From Lentisphaeria bacterium (GTDB lineage: Bacteria; Verrucomicrobiota; Lentisphaeria; Victivallales; Victivallaceae): DNA of 52,685 bases. The position numbers and the translations under genes are program-made. Of the stretch, positions 37,090 to 45,122 are shown one piece after another (positions within the stretch are counted from its first letter, which is position 1; each line of letters starts with the position of its first letter). The notes beneath the pieces are model-generated. The model was not told the origin of the DNA, searched no databases, and saw nothing but the letters and a program-made list of their open reading frames with translations. The stretch spans positions 1 through 52,685 of the forward strand of contig JAFTIE010000121.1 of assembly GCA_017457065.1 (NCBI GenBank), read 5' to 3'.

Positions 37090-40000
37090 TCACTTTCCTT
37101 TGGGAAATTTCAAGATTTCGGCGATGATGTTGTTCCGTTCTTTTTCCATTTTTTCAGGAGCCCACCAGCAGTAGTGGTGCACGTCGATGGGGAGTCCGAA
37201 CCGTTTTTTGTAGGCATTGAGATCCACGCAGGTCTCTTTGCGCAGCCGTGCCAGAAGCGCCTTTGCGGATTTCGCCGCAGGAGCGTTGGGGTATCTGGCA
37301 ATGAGTTTCTCAAGCATATAGATGTAACGCAGATCGTCAAGTCCCTCACGGATAGCTTCCCACTGTATTGTGGAACGGATCTTCTCGTCGATGATATAGA
37401 CGGCGTTGTGGTCGTGGGCTCTTGAATCGAAGTCGTTCCAGAGATCGTTCCCGGTGTTGTCGTATGCCCAGTAAAGCTGTCCGGAGCTGCCGCAGCGCCA
37501 GGCAAAGAATCCCGCCTTGTAGCGGTTGGCATCGGGATATTCCCGTCCGGCGTTGGAGTACCAGTAGAAGTGTGCCTTATCTTTCTTGCAATCCTTAACG
37601 ATCCGGTCGGGCTCGAATTTAGCGTAACCGGTGATCATGTAGGTACGGAAATCAAGGTACTTGCCGAAACTTTTGATATCCTCCTCGGTGACGGTGCTGT
37701 AGCTCCGGGTGCCGGGGACGCTCTTCACCAGAGGATACATCTTTTCTGCGATATGTCTTCTGCCGAAATGGGGTTCATCCACGGGGTAGTAGAGTATTTC
37801 CCGCAGTCCGGTTTCCTTCACCATCTGCTGAATGAATTTCACCTCTTCTGCGGTGAAGTTCTGATTGTGCCACGCCATGGGCAGACGGGGGAATCCGCAC
37901 TCGTCAAGGCGTTTGTTCACCAGAAGGTAGAGTTTTTTTACCTGCTCTTTTGTGGTGAAGCGCCCGGCGGGGAAGAGGATGGAGTTCATATTGTGTTTCC
38001 GCATATCAAGCAGGCGCGCCCGGTCAAAGGCGGCGTTGGAACTCAAGGTGACAAAGGGATTGTGGATGTCCGCATTGTACATGGCGGCATACTGGTTGCG
38101 GTCGGCACGCTCCAGAGTGAAAGGAAGCACCTTGAACTCAACGGGGATCACCGTTGCGGGGATACCCTTGCCGGTGACGGTCAGGGTACACTTGTAGACA
38201 CCGGCTTTGGTTCCTGCGGGGATGTCAAAGAGAAGGTAATACTGCTTTGTGTTCCCTTTGAGGGCGTAGAACTCTTTGTTTTCTTCAAGAACTTCGGGAA
38301 CCAGAGCAAAGGTGCGTGCACTTCCTTTGTGTCCTGTGCGCTGGAGCCAGTTTTTCACCGGATGGAGCGTGGCTTTGAGTTTGCCGGAACAGGTGACCTT
38401 GAAATCAGGGATGTTTTTAAGAAAGTGGAAACTTGTGGTCACAGCCTTCAAAGCGTCGGCGGCACTTTGTGCTTTGAGCGCTTTGCCACGCTGTTCCGGT
38501 TTCGCAGTGGTGTTCACAAAGACCCGCTGGTCGATGGGGGTGGTGAAGTTCACAAATCCCTGTTTTACTTCAGCGGCAGTTGCCTTGAAGGGAACGGTAT
38601 ATGTTTTCTGGGGATCGGGTCTGAAGTGTTTGTGATTTTTCCCGATGATCAGATCGGCAAGCTCCGGACGGAATCCCTTTGCCTTTTCAAGAGGAATGAG
38701 GATGAGGGCGTTGATGATCCAGTTGCCTTTGAATGTGATGTCAACACTTTTTTCCGCCTCCACAGTAAAGATATCTCTGGGGAAATGATACTTGGGGGCG
38801 GCGGGCAGACGGAACTTTTTGCCGTTGATGAGAAGATCGGTGCCCCTGACGGCGGCAAGCTGATCTCCCCCCATGACGAAAACCTGATAGATCCCGGGCT
38901 TTTTCACGGGGATGGATAAAGCGGCATCTCCAAATCCTGCGGCAAAGTAACGGCGCAGACCGTCGGGGTGTCCCCGGTCAACGAAATAGATCTTCCCCTT
39001 GCTTTTAAGCTGCGGACGGACGAACCCCGGCATAAACTCCGCTCCCGCCGGGGCAAAGGAGTAACGCACGATACCGTCGTTGAAGGCCTTGGGGGCGGCG
39101 GCTTTCGGAATGACCGGGCGCTTTTTGAAAAAGAGAACACTCATTTCATCCAGACGGGCAATGGCATCCATGGTGGAAAAACGCACTTTGCTTCCTGTCA
39201 CAGCGGGGAAGTGGAACACCGGGTGGGCATCCGGGATCCGTGCCTCATAGCGCTTCTGAGGATCTTTGTTCTTCATGGCACTGAAAAATCTGGCGGTGTA
39301 GCGGGGTTCATGGACCAGCACTTTCCATGTTTTGCCGTCGAAGTACTCCACCTTGAAATTACCGCAGAGCACCGAAAAGTTGTAACGCTCCACCATATCC
39401 AGCTTCACGGCGTTGAAGGTGACATTTCTGCCGAAGTCGAAACAGACCCAGTGGGGGGCGGGCGCCTTGTTTTTGAAGTCGCTTGCCCAGTAGGCGTTGT
39501 AGTCACCGGTCTTGCCATCGCCCACAAGTTCGGGGGTATGCTTTTCTCTTTTGTTCTGAGCGGTGAAAAAGCTGCTCCCTGTGATTTTGAGAGGCTTCAA
39601 TATCTTTCCCCCTGCCAGAGGAGAGATCTTTTCACGCGCCGCCGGGCGGGGGGCAAGTTTTTTCACCTTCTGCCCGTCGGGACCGTAAAGCTCCAGTTCG
39701 CAGACGTGGACGCCCCGGTTGGTCTTGTTGTGGAGCATGGTCAGTTTCAGATACTGCATGGGGCGCTTTTCAAAGGATTTTTCAAAAAACCCTTTGACAG
39801 TGCCGGAACAGAGTTCTTTGTAGGAAACATTGTCAAGGGAGTACTCCGCCTTGAAGGTGTAGACCCCTGTTTTGTAAAAGACCAGTCTGATTTTGTCGAT
39901 CCGGCAGACATTGCTGAGTTTCAGGACGATGCTTCTGGGGTAAGGATCCACCCCCCAGTAGGTGTTGACATTTCCGTCAATAGCGCGGTACGCCATTTCT

Positions 40001-40101
40001 TTGCCCACGAAGGAGCTGCCGTTGGTACGCAGGGCATAGTTGGTGCTGCCGGAACAAGTCAGTGCAAGCACTGCCGCTGCAAGGATAAAAAATTTACACA
40101 T
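37090..40101 (-). CDS. Secreted discoidin (F5/8 type C) domain protein with DUF4091 catalytic region
   Basis: A 1003-residue protein. A signal peptide (MCKFFILAAAVLALTCSGS) is followed by a discoidin/F5/8C sugar-binding domain (about 22-150: AYRAIDGNVNTYWGVDPYPRSIVLKL) and a second similar domain (about 180-320). A beta-sandwich region comes next, and a C-terminal TIM-barrel-like region with DUF4091. The last contains REILYYPVDEPHFGRRH, HFYWYSNAGREYPDAN and AGFFAWRCGSSGQLYWAYDNTG. Such proteins are glycan-active enzymes at the cell surface. The catalytic residues are not settled. It is preceded by a 73-bp tandem duplication of its own start region (40084-40192). It is co-oriented with the DUF6259 gene. 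Confidence 0.75.
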   Translation of the reverse strand: MCKFFILAAAVLALTCSGSTNYALRTNGSSFVGKEMAYRAIDGNVNTYWGVDPYPRSIVLKLSNVCRIDKIRLVFYKTGVYTFKAEYSLDNVSYKELCSGTVKGFFEKSFEKRPMQYLKLTMLHNKTNRGVHVCELELYGPDGQKVKKLAPRPAAREKISPLAGGKILKPLKITGSSFFTAQNKREKHTPELVGDGKTGDYNAYWASDFKNKAPAPHWVCFDFGRNVTFNAVKLDMVERYNFSVLCGNFKVEYFDGKTWKVLVHEPRYTARFFSAMKNKDPQKRYEARIPDAHPVFHFPAVTGSKVRFSTMDAIARLDEMSVLFFKKRPVIPKAAAPKAFNDGIVRYSFAPAGAEFMPGFVRPQLKSKGKIYFVDRGHPDGLRRYFAAGFGDAALSIPVKKPGIYQVFVMGGDQLAAVRGTDLLINGKKFRLPAAPKYHFPRDIFTVEAEKSVDITFKGNWIINALILIPLEKAKGFRPELADLIIGKNHKHFRPDPQKTYTVPFKATAAEVKQGFVNFTTPIDQRVFVNTTAKPEQRGKALKAQSAADALKAVTTSFHFLKNIPDFKVTCSGKLKATLHPVKNWLQRTGHKGSARTFALVPEVLEENKEFYALKGNTKQYYLLFDIPAGTKAGVYKCTLTVTGKGIPATVIPVEFKVLPFTLERADRNQYAAMYNADIHNPFVTLSSNAAFDRARLLDMRKHNMNSILFPAGRFTTKEQVKKLYLLVNKRLDECGFPRLPMAWHNQNFTAEEVKFIQQMVKETGLREILYYPVDEPHFGRRHIAEKMYPLVKSVPGTRSYSTVTEEDIKSFGKYLDFRTYMITGYAKFEPDRIVKDCKKDKAHFYWYSNAGREYPDANRYKAGFFAWRCGSSGQLYWAYDNTGNDLWNDFDSRAHDHNAVYIIDEKIRSTIQWEAIREGLDDLRYIYMLEKLIARYPNAPAAKSAKALLARLRKETCVDLNAYKKRFGLPIDVHHYCWWAPEKMEKERNNIIAEILKFPKGK

Positions 40102-40192
40102 GGACGATTCCTTTTTTTATGGAGGTAATTTCAAAAGTCATTCAAAAAATGGCAAAGATGAAAAATTTACGCATGGACGATTCCTTAATTTA
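40084..40192 (-). repeat. Duplicated gene 5' end split by a dispersed 40-bp repeat
   Basis: A 36-bp block at 40084-40119 recurs at 40157-40192 with 32 identical bases and a 73-bp period. Both copies contain AAGGAATCGTCCATG (minus strand), i.e. the ribosome site, start codon and first codons of the 37090-40101 gene. The upstream copy encodes an aborted MRKFFIFAIF-stop. Between them lies GGAGGTAATTTCAAAAGTCA and onward (40121-40160), a 39/40 match to the right arm of the MITE-like repeat at 27892-27931. This looks like insertion with target duplication. Confidence 0.7.
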
Positions 40193-41083
40193 CGGATAAA
40201 TTGATTTCTTCCAGCCGGTCCACATCAGTGAATCTTTGCGGTGGAGTGCGATATCTTCTGCTTTGCGGAACTGGGCATGACCTGACAGATAAAGTATGCT
40301 CACCTGTCCGTTGTGCCCGTAATAGAGGGTGCTCTGCTGCATGAAGTTGCCGGGGCTTTTGCTGTCCCCCAGGACCATCAGCACCGAGGGCTGATCTATG
40401 AAGGAAAGCTTGTACCCCTTTTCAAAGGTCAGAGTCCCCCCTTTGGCGCCGTTGGGGTAGTAGCCGTTGTACATGTAACTGCCCCATGAAGAAGTAAAAA
40501 ATCTATTTTTGTTCATGCCGTCGGAAAAGGGTGCGGTCACATTGCAGATCAAAGTTTTGGGGACTCTCTGGACCTGGAGAGGAGTTGCAAAATAGCCGCC
40601 CTGCATCAGTTCCCGGCGGTAATCAAGCCAGCAGATATTGCTCAAAGCCTTACCCTCAAAGGTGTAGCTGCTGTACTTCTGGGCGAACATATAATCATTG
40701 TTGTCATTGCAGTAATTGGCGAAAATCACGCCGCACTGTTTCAGATTGTTCTGGCACTGGGCGCCGTGGGCGCGCATTCGCGCCTGTTGAAGAGCGGGCA
40801 GCAGCATGGCGGCAAGGATGGCGATTATTGCAATTACGACCAGAAGTTCAATCAGCGTGAACGCTGATCGAATGAAGTACGGCTCCGCCGTATGAAGCAT
40901 TTTCCTGCGGAAAATATGAAGCGCCCCGTTGGGGCATGAAGCGCTTTCTTCGCAAGCATAATAAGGCATTTTTTTGTTCTCTTTTTTCAGGTAATACAAC
41001 GGCAAAACCCTAACTTTGCAAGCAGCACTCACCAATAGCTCGATCAGCGTGAAGTTTCTTGGAGGCATGGGGGGATTTTTCAC
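40190..41083 (-). CDS. DUF1559-type prepilin-like protein with internal mobile insert
   Basis: A 297-residue protein with a GTG start at 41083 (AAGGAG 8 nt upstream). It contains the prepilin processing motif twice: [10 protein letters not shown] near residue 10 and [20 protein letters not shown] near residue 75, the second followed by the classic hydrophobic alpha-1 helix. The C-terminal 210 residues ([18 protein letters not shown] onward) look like the DUF1559/type-IV-pilin-like pseudopilin family abundant in Planctomycetes and Lentisphaerota. The segment between the motifs (about 64 residues) is Cys/Lys-rich and unlike pilin sequence, and corresponds to an insert carrying a hairpin array. 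If the first motif were processed, the product would lose the pilin helix. It may be functional from an internal start or inactive. Confidence 0.75.
   Translation of the reverse strand: MKNPPMPPRNFTLIELLVSAACKVRVLPLYYLKKENKKMPYYACEESASCPNGALHIFRRKMLHTAEPYFIRSAFTLIELLVVIAIIAILAAMLLPALQQARMRAHGAQCQNNLKQCGVIFANYCNDNNDYMFAQKYSSYTFEGKALSNICWLDYRRELMQGGYFATPLQVQRVPKTLICNVTAPFSDGMNKNRFFTSSWGSYMYNGYYPNGAKGGTLTFEKGYKLSFIDQPSVLMVLGDSKSPGNFMQQSTLYYGHNGQVSILYLSGHAQFRKAEDIALHRKDSLMWTGWKKSIYP
40861..41050. repeat. In-frame insert with 11-bp inverted ends and ATGAAG-spaced hairpin array
   Basis: ACGCTGATCGA (40861-40871) and TCGATCAGCGT (41040-41050) form perfect 11-bp inverted ends. Inside, ATGAAG occurs at 40872, 40892, 40916 and 40936. 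Each is followed by a small stem-loop: TACGGC/GCCGTA, ATTTTCC/GGAAAAT, GCCCC/GGGGC and GCTT/AAGC. The FTLIELLV codons are duplicated at both sides (40838-40861 and 41030-41053), exactly 192 bp apart, so the frame is kept. No ORF is specific to the insert. Confidence 0.7.
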
Positions 41084-41106
41084 AGTGTTCTCTCCTTTTT
41101 GTTGCT

Positions 41107-41850
41107 TTATCCGAAATTTTCAACTGTTATGATATCAGATAATTTTGAAGCGCATTTTCTGAGTGCCTGAAAAATAAACTCTCTTTTTCCGTCATTCTCT
41201 TCCCGCCAGACAGCACCGATACCCATATTGATCCCCCTGTTCCCTTTCAGGGGGATGGCGGCGGCAAACTTACTCTTGTGGCTGTCGATGCAGATCTCAA
41301 CGTCTCTCATGGAACGCAGTTTTTCCAGGATCTCTTCACAGCTCAGCCCTTGGAAGACTCCTTTTTCCTCTCCCCATGAAGCGATGATATCTTTCTGTTC
41401 CTCAATGGGAGCATAACTTAAGAGCATCCGTCCTGAAATGCTGGTATTGAGATCGTAACGGCGTATGCGGCGGAGCTCCAGATTGAGAAGTTCGTCCCCG
41501 TTGAATCCGCAGAGCACCAGACGGCAGTTGCCCCACCGCATGAAAAACTGCATGGAACAACCTGTTTCACGGCTCACCGCCTCAAGCAGTGTTTTGGCGT
41601 GAACAGTCAGGCGGTGACGGTAGCAATCCCCGCTGCCCAACAGATAAAGGAGCGGTCCCACAGTGTAACCTTTCCTCGGGGAAAGCTGCTCCAGATACCC
41701 CTTTTCAGTCAGGAGCTTGAGCAATCGCACACAGGTGGAGCGGGGCATATTCAGCACCTCAGCCGCCTCCCCGGGGAGAACCGGCTGCGGGGAATACTCA
41801 CGCACCAGTTCCAGCAGATCAAAGGTTTTATTAAGTACTTTTATTTCCAT
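41107..41850 (-). CDS. IclR-family transcriptional regulator
   Basis: A 247-residue regulator. An N-terminal winged helix ([15 protein letters not shown], then [23 protein letters not shown]) is followed by an effector-binding GAF-like domain ([20 protein letters not shown] to [20 protein letters not shown]). IclR proteins respond to small carbon metabolites. I prefer the ATG at 41850; a GTG 9 nt earlier is in frame. It is divergent from the NagA-like gene, with inverted repeats TTCAC-ATC-GTGAA (41855-41867) and AACTG-TTTG-CAGTT (41887-41900) in the gap, which would suit autoregulation and control of the sugar genes. It is adjacent to the prepilin gene on the same strand. Confidence 0.88.
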   Translation of the reverse strand: MEIKVLNKTFDLLELVREYSPQPVLPGEAAEVLNMPRSTCVRLLKLLTEKGYLEQLSPRKGYTVGPLLYLLGSGDCYRHRLTVHAKTLLEAVSRETGCSMQFFMRWGNCRLVLCGFNGDELLNLELRRIRRYDLNTSISGRMLLSYAPIEEQKDIIASWGEEKGVFQGLSCEEILEKLRSMRDVEICIDSHKSKFAAAIPLKGNRGINMGIGAVWREENDGKREFIFQALRKCASKLSDIITVENFG

Positions 41851-41854
41851 ATAT

Positions 41855-41900
41855 TTCACATCGTGAACAATAATGCTCTTATTATGAACTGTTTGCAGTT
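41855..41900. promoter_or_regulatory. Candidate operators between iclR-like and nagA-like genes
   Basis: Two short inverted repeats: TTCAC-ATC-GTGAA (41855-41867), overlapping the regulator's start, and AACTG-TTTG-CAGTT (41887-41900). They are inferred binding sites for the IclR-type protein. Confidence 0.4.
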
Positions 41901-42035
41901 AATATACAACTTGCCGAAGTAAAATGCAAGACCGGATGAAAAAATTTTTCCGGGGGGAGTTGCTCCGTCAACAGGAGCAGGATACCCGAATTGGGAAAAA
42001 TCATCTCATTTGAGGCAATTTCAAATGAAAAAAGG

Positions 42036-42064
42036 TTGAATACTCAACAGGACGATGATATATT
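42036..42064 (+). promoter_or_regulatory. Promoter of nagA-like gene
   Basis: TTGAAT (42036-42041), 17 bp, TATATT (42059-42064), about 35 bp before the ribosome site. GAGGCAATTTCAAA (42012-42025) just upstream is the end sequence of the dispersed repeat at 27766. Confidence 0.65.
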
Positions 42065-42105
42065 ACCTGCATCCATTCGGAAAACAATTCAGGAGAATCA
42101 CCCCC

Positions 42106-43245
42106 ATGAAAAAAATCACCGGCAACATGGTCAGCAGTAATGAATATTTTTTCGGAGAACTTACCATTGAAAACAATATCATCACCCGGGTCCGGAAAAT
42201 ATCAGCTCCCGAGACGGATGCTGATATAACACTTCCGGGATTCATCGACACTCATCTTCACGGTCTGGGGGAATACTCTGCCGAATCCCAGGAAGGGATC
42301 AGGGGCATGGCGGCTTTCGCCCCGGTCTGCGGGACCACCGCCATCGTGCCGACCTTTGCCAGCGAACCGGAAAAATTTTACACGGAAATGCTCGCCGCCG
42401 TGAGGGATATGGTCAGAACACCTCCGCCCGGAGCAAGGATCCCCGGATGCCACATGGAAGGCCCCTTTCTTTCACACCGTTTCAAAGGGGGCATGGTTGA
42501 AGAGAGACTCCGGCTCCCCTCTGTTGAACTTATGGAAAAATTTCTTGACATTGCGCAGGGCACTTTGAAGATCGTCACCATCGCCCCGGAACTTCCGGGG
42601 GCAAAAGAGGTGATCGAACTCCTCTGCAGAAATCGGGTGGTGGTTTCCGCCGGACACACAGACTGCCCCCCTGAACTCTTCCCTGAAACAGTTTCATGGG
42701 GCATTTCACGGGTCTGCCACCTTTTTGATGCCTGGGATTCCCCCCAAACAAAAGGAGGTGTCAGGCAGGCTGCCGTCACCGATCTTGCCCTGACAGATGA
42801 CAATGTGATGAAAGAGCTCATCGTTGACGGACTCCATGTCCCCCCTGAGCTGATCCGCCTTGCCCGCCGTGCCGCAGGGGCGGAAAAAATCATCGCCGTC
42901 AGCGATGCCATGCAGGGAGCGGGGTTGAAGTCGGGAAGATTTCATGATTGCGGAGAGTGGTTCATCATCCGTGACGGGGATGTGGCACGGCGTGAAAGAG
43001 ACAACGCCATCGTGGGCTCTTCCTTGTCGATGAACCGTGCCTTTTACAACATGGTCACCCGCTTCGGATTCACCATCCCTGAAGCAAGCGTTTCTCTTTC
43101 CGGGAATCCGGCACGTTCAGTCGGTCTGGGGGAGGTGACAGGCTCCATCGCCCCCGGCTTTGAAGCGGATCTGACCTGCCTTGCACCGGATATGCTCACG
43201 GTCAAAAGATGTTTTGTCAGAGGAGAAGAACTCTACCGGTCGTAA
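42106..43245 (+). CDS. N-acetylglucosamine-6-phosphate deacetylase-like amidohydrolase
   Basis: A 379-residue amidohydrolase with the NagA plan. GFIDTHLHGLG carries the first metal His pair; PGCHMEGPFLS the E-G-P-F-L signature; VSAGHTDCP another ligand; DGLHVPPEL and AVSDAMQGAG the later His/Asp sites. NagA usually has H-L-F-N-A-M; here the sequence is HLFDAWDSP, a change in the substrate loop that could shift specificity. It converts GlcNAc-6-P (or a related amide) to GlcN-6-P and acetate. I chose the ATG at 42106 with AGGAGA upstream. Its 3' end overlaps the convergent GH127-like gene by 13 bp. No nagB or transporter is next to it. Confidence 0.8.
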   Translation: MKKITGNMVSSNEYFFGELTIENNIITRVRKISAPETDADITLPGFIDTHLHGLGEYSAESQEGIRGMAAFAPVCGTTAIVPTFASEPEKFYTEMLAAVRDMVRTPPPGARIPGCHMEGPFLSHRFKGGMVEERLRLPSVELMEKFLDIAQGTLKIVTIAPELPGAKEVIELLCRNRVVVSAGHTDCPPELFPETVSWGISRVCHLFDAWDSPQTKGGVRQAAVTDLALTDDNVMKELIVDGLHVPPELIRLARRAAGAEKIIAVSDAMQGAGLKSGRFHDCGEWFIIRDGDVARRERDNAIVGSSLSMNRAFYNMVTRFGFTIPEASVSLSGNPARSVGLGEVTGSIAPGFEADLTCLAPDMLTVKRCFVRGEELYRS

Positions 43246-44906
43246 TCGGAGCTGCTGTAAAAATGTTTGGGGAGCAGTTTTCTGAACCAGACGTTGAAAT
43301 AACTTCCGCAGTCAAAGGGTTTTCCGGCAGAGGCAAAGTCCACCCACGAAAGTTTGTTGTGTACTGTTCCTGCCGTCGCATGGGGGACCTGTGCGCCTCT
43401 TTTATCCACCGCCAGCACCAGAGGACCCCGTATAAAAGCCTGAAGGGGTGAACCGTCGGGAGCAGTGACCGCCCGGACACGGGGATCGAATTCAAGGGTC
43501 AGCACCTCATCGGGCTCCCAGGGACGGTTGATGGTCAGATAGGAGTTTTTCTTCCAATCCAGCAGACAGTCACAGTAGTAGACACCGGTACAGTATTCAG
43601 GGATCCGCAGGGAGATCTTGAAAGGATCTCTGCTGCGGATACTTATATGCGCCCTGCAGCTGCCGGGATATCCTCCTGTGATTTGTATATGGGTTTTCCG
43701 GGGAAGGTGCGCTTCCATTTCCTCATAGAGATTCAGCACCGCTCCCTCTTCCGTGGGCACAAACGCCAGGGAAGGCGCAAGTACCAGCGCTTCTCCCCCA
43801 CGGAGTCTGTCATAGCAGATCCCCTTTCCGGAGCTTCTGTACCGCAGACTGTTTTCTCCCATAACACAGTCATTGGGCTCCCACTCCCCCGTGACGGGGT
43901 CCCATGCTCCCAGCAGAGCGTTGTAAAAGGAGCGTTCCGCCAGAGCAAGGGGCATAAGGGGATCTTCGGCAAAGGAGCTCATTACATGGAAAAATTCGAT
44001 ACACCCTGCCGTCACACCGGTACTGCCCATGGCGCCGCCGCAGCAATCATTGCCGGTCTGGTGAAATGCGCCCCGGCACCAGCGGTCCCCCGCAGTGTTG
44101 ATGCCTCCCCCTGAACCTGTGATAAAAAGCTCTTCGGCGGCAATGCGTTCCATATAAAGTTGGCAGAGCTCCCTGATGCGTGGCGTTTGCTCCCCATCGA
44201 AAGTGCCCAGCAGGGCGGCTCCCTTGAAACAATCGGTCAGCCCCACGGCACTGCCGTTGGCGAGCAGGGCGGGGGCGATCCCTTTGGAGAGGGCATAAAA
44301 GATGTCGTGCTGCTGGGAACAGCCGCAACTGAAGATGTAGCGGGCGAACTCCAGAAAACGGCGCTCCCCGGTCAGGCGGTATACGCAGGTGATGACATCC
44401 ATCAAAGCAGAGCTGTCGAGTCCCCCCAGAACGCCGCAGTGAAGAATGGAGCGCTTACCGGGTCCGATGAGAGTCATGATCTGATCGCACATCCGGATAC
44501 AGCACTCTTTGATCTTTTCGTCTGCGCCGGGCATGGCAGCGGCAAGAAGCAGAGCTTTCAAAACATATCTTCTGCCGGGGATATCCAGCCCCTGAAGCTG
44601 CTGATGTCCGGGAAACGCCGTGATCGCCCCGTCAGGCTGCTGAAGTTTCATAAGCTCCGCCACGCTCCGGCGGATCTTTTTGTCAAGAGTTCCCGGTTCT
44701 TCCAGATGGGGAAGAGCCTGAATGGCGCAGCTGAGACACTGCCCCCAGAGAAGCACCTCTTTGCCGCAGCAGGGACCGGTCCGGTTGCGGTAGGGATCAA
44801 GAAGCCGGTCAAAGTCCACTGCCGCCAGACGGGCGCTGCAGAATTTTTCCAGGGCCGTCCCCAAAGCTCCCCGGAGCCTTATCTTCCATGTCTGCTTTCC
44901 AACCAC
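43233..44906 (-). CDS. GH127/DUF1680-like protein (beta-L-arabinofuranosidase fold) with altered Cys motif
   Basis: A 557-residue protein. Alpha/alpha-barrel helices precede ALAERSFYNALLGAWDPVTGEW, the R-x-x-Y-N-x-x-L-G-x-x-D-P-x-T-G signature of DUF1680/GH127, and a C-terminal beta domain ending RVRAVTAPDG and FIRGPLVLAV. In characterised GH127 enzymes a Cys nucleophile sits with a C-C pair and Glu on zinc. The only C-C pair here is GNDCCGGAMG, upstream of the usual place, and the usual C-C-x-G-T is absent. The catalytic status is therefore uncertain. I prefer the GTG at 44906 with GGAGGAG upstream over a TTG at 44921. There is no signal peptide. It is divergent from 45123 over a region with operator-like repeats. 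Confidence 0.6.
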   Translation of the reverse strand: MVGKQTWKIRLRGALGTALEKFCSARLAAVDFDRLLDPYRNRTGPCCGKEVLLWGQCLSCAIQALPHLEEPGTLDKKIRRSVAELMKLQQPDGAITAFPGHQQLQGLDIPGRRYVLKALLLAAAMPGADEKIKECCIRMCDQIMTLIGPGKRSILHCGVLGGLDSSALMDVITCVYRLTGERRFLEFARYIFSCGCSQQHDIFYALSKGIAPALLANGSAVGLTDCFKGAALLGTFDGEQTPRIRELCQLYMERIAAEELFITGSGGGINTAGDRWCRGAFHQTGNDCCGGAMGSTGVTAGCIEFFHVMSSFAEDPLMPLALAERSFYNALLGAWDPVTGEWEPNDCVMGENSLRYRSSGKGICYDRLRGGEALVLAPSLAFVPTEEGAVLNLYEEMEAHLPRKTHIQITGGYPGSCRAHISIRSRDPFKISLRIPEYCTGVYYCDCLLDWKKNSYLTINRPWEPDEVLTLEFDPRVRAVTAPDGSPLQAFIRGPLVLAVDKRGAQVPHATAGTVHNKLSWVDFASAGKPFDCGSYFNVWFRKLLPKHFYSSSDYDR

Positions 44907-44960
44907 AGTTTTCTCCTCCAAATCCAGCCGTTTTTACCCGGGTTTTTAATGTGGAAATTA

Positions 44961-45073
44961 ACACTGTCAAAGTGTCACTCAGTTAAATATACACTGTCAA
45001 AGGATGAAATAACAGTGAAATTTGAAAAAAAAGCTTTTTTTCTCTTGCAGAATGGATAAAACTTTGTTATATT
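44961..45073 (+). promoter_or_regulatory. Repeats and promoter in the GH127-like/45123 divergent region
   Basis: ACACTGTCAAAG occurs at 44961-44972 and 44991-45002 (30-bp period). The first copy extends to ACACT-GTCAA-AGTGT, an inverted repeat. They are followed by TTGCAG (45045-45050), 17 bp, TATATT (45068-45073), a good promoter for the plus-strand operon. The repeats look like an operator for a sugar-responsive regulator, which is not encoded beside it. Confidence 0.55.
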
Positions 45074-45122
45074 ATCGAAAAGTAAACAGCTGAACCGCTC
45101 CCAAGACAGAAAGATTTTTTTC

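Noticed and set aside
40872-40957. The ATGAAG-spaced array as a CRISPR array.
   Set aside because: The constant part is only 6 bp, the variable parts are self-complementary stem-loops of 15-20 bp, and there are only four units. This does not fit CRISPR repeats and spacers.
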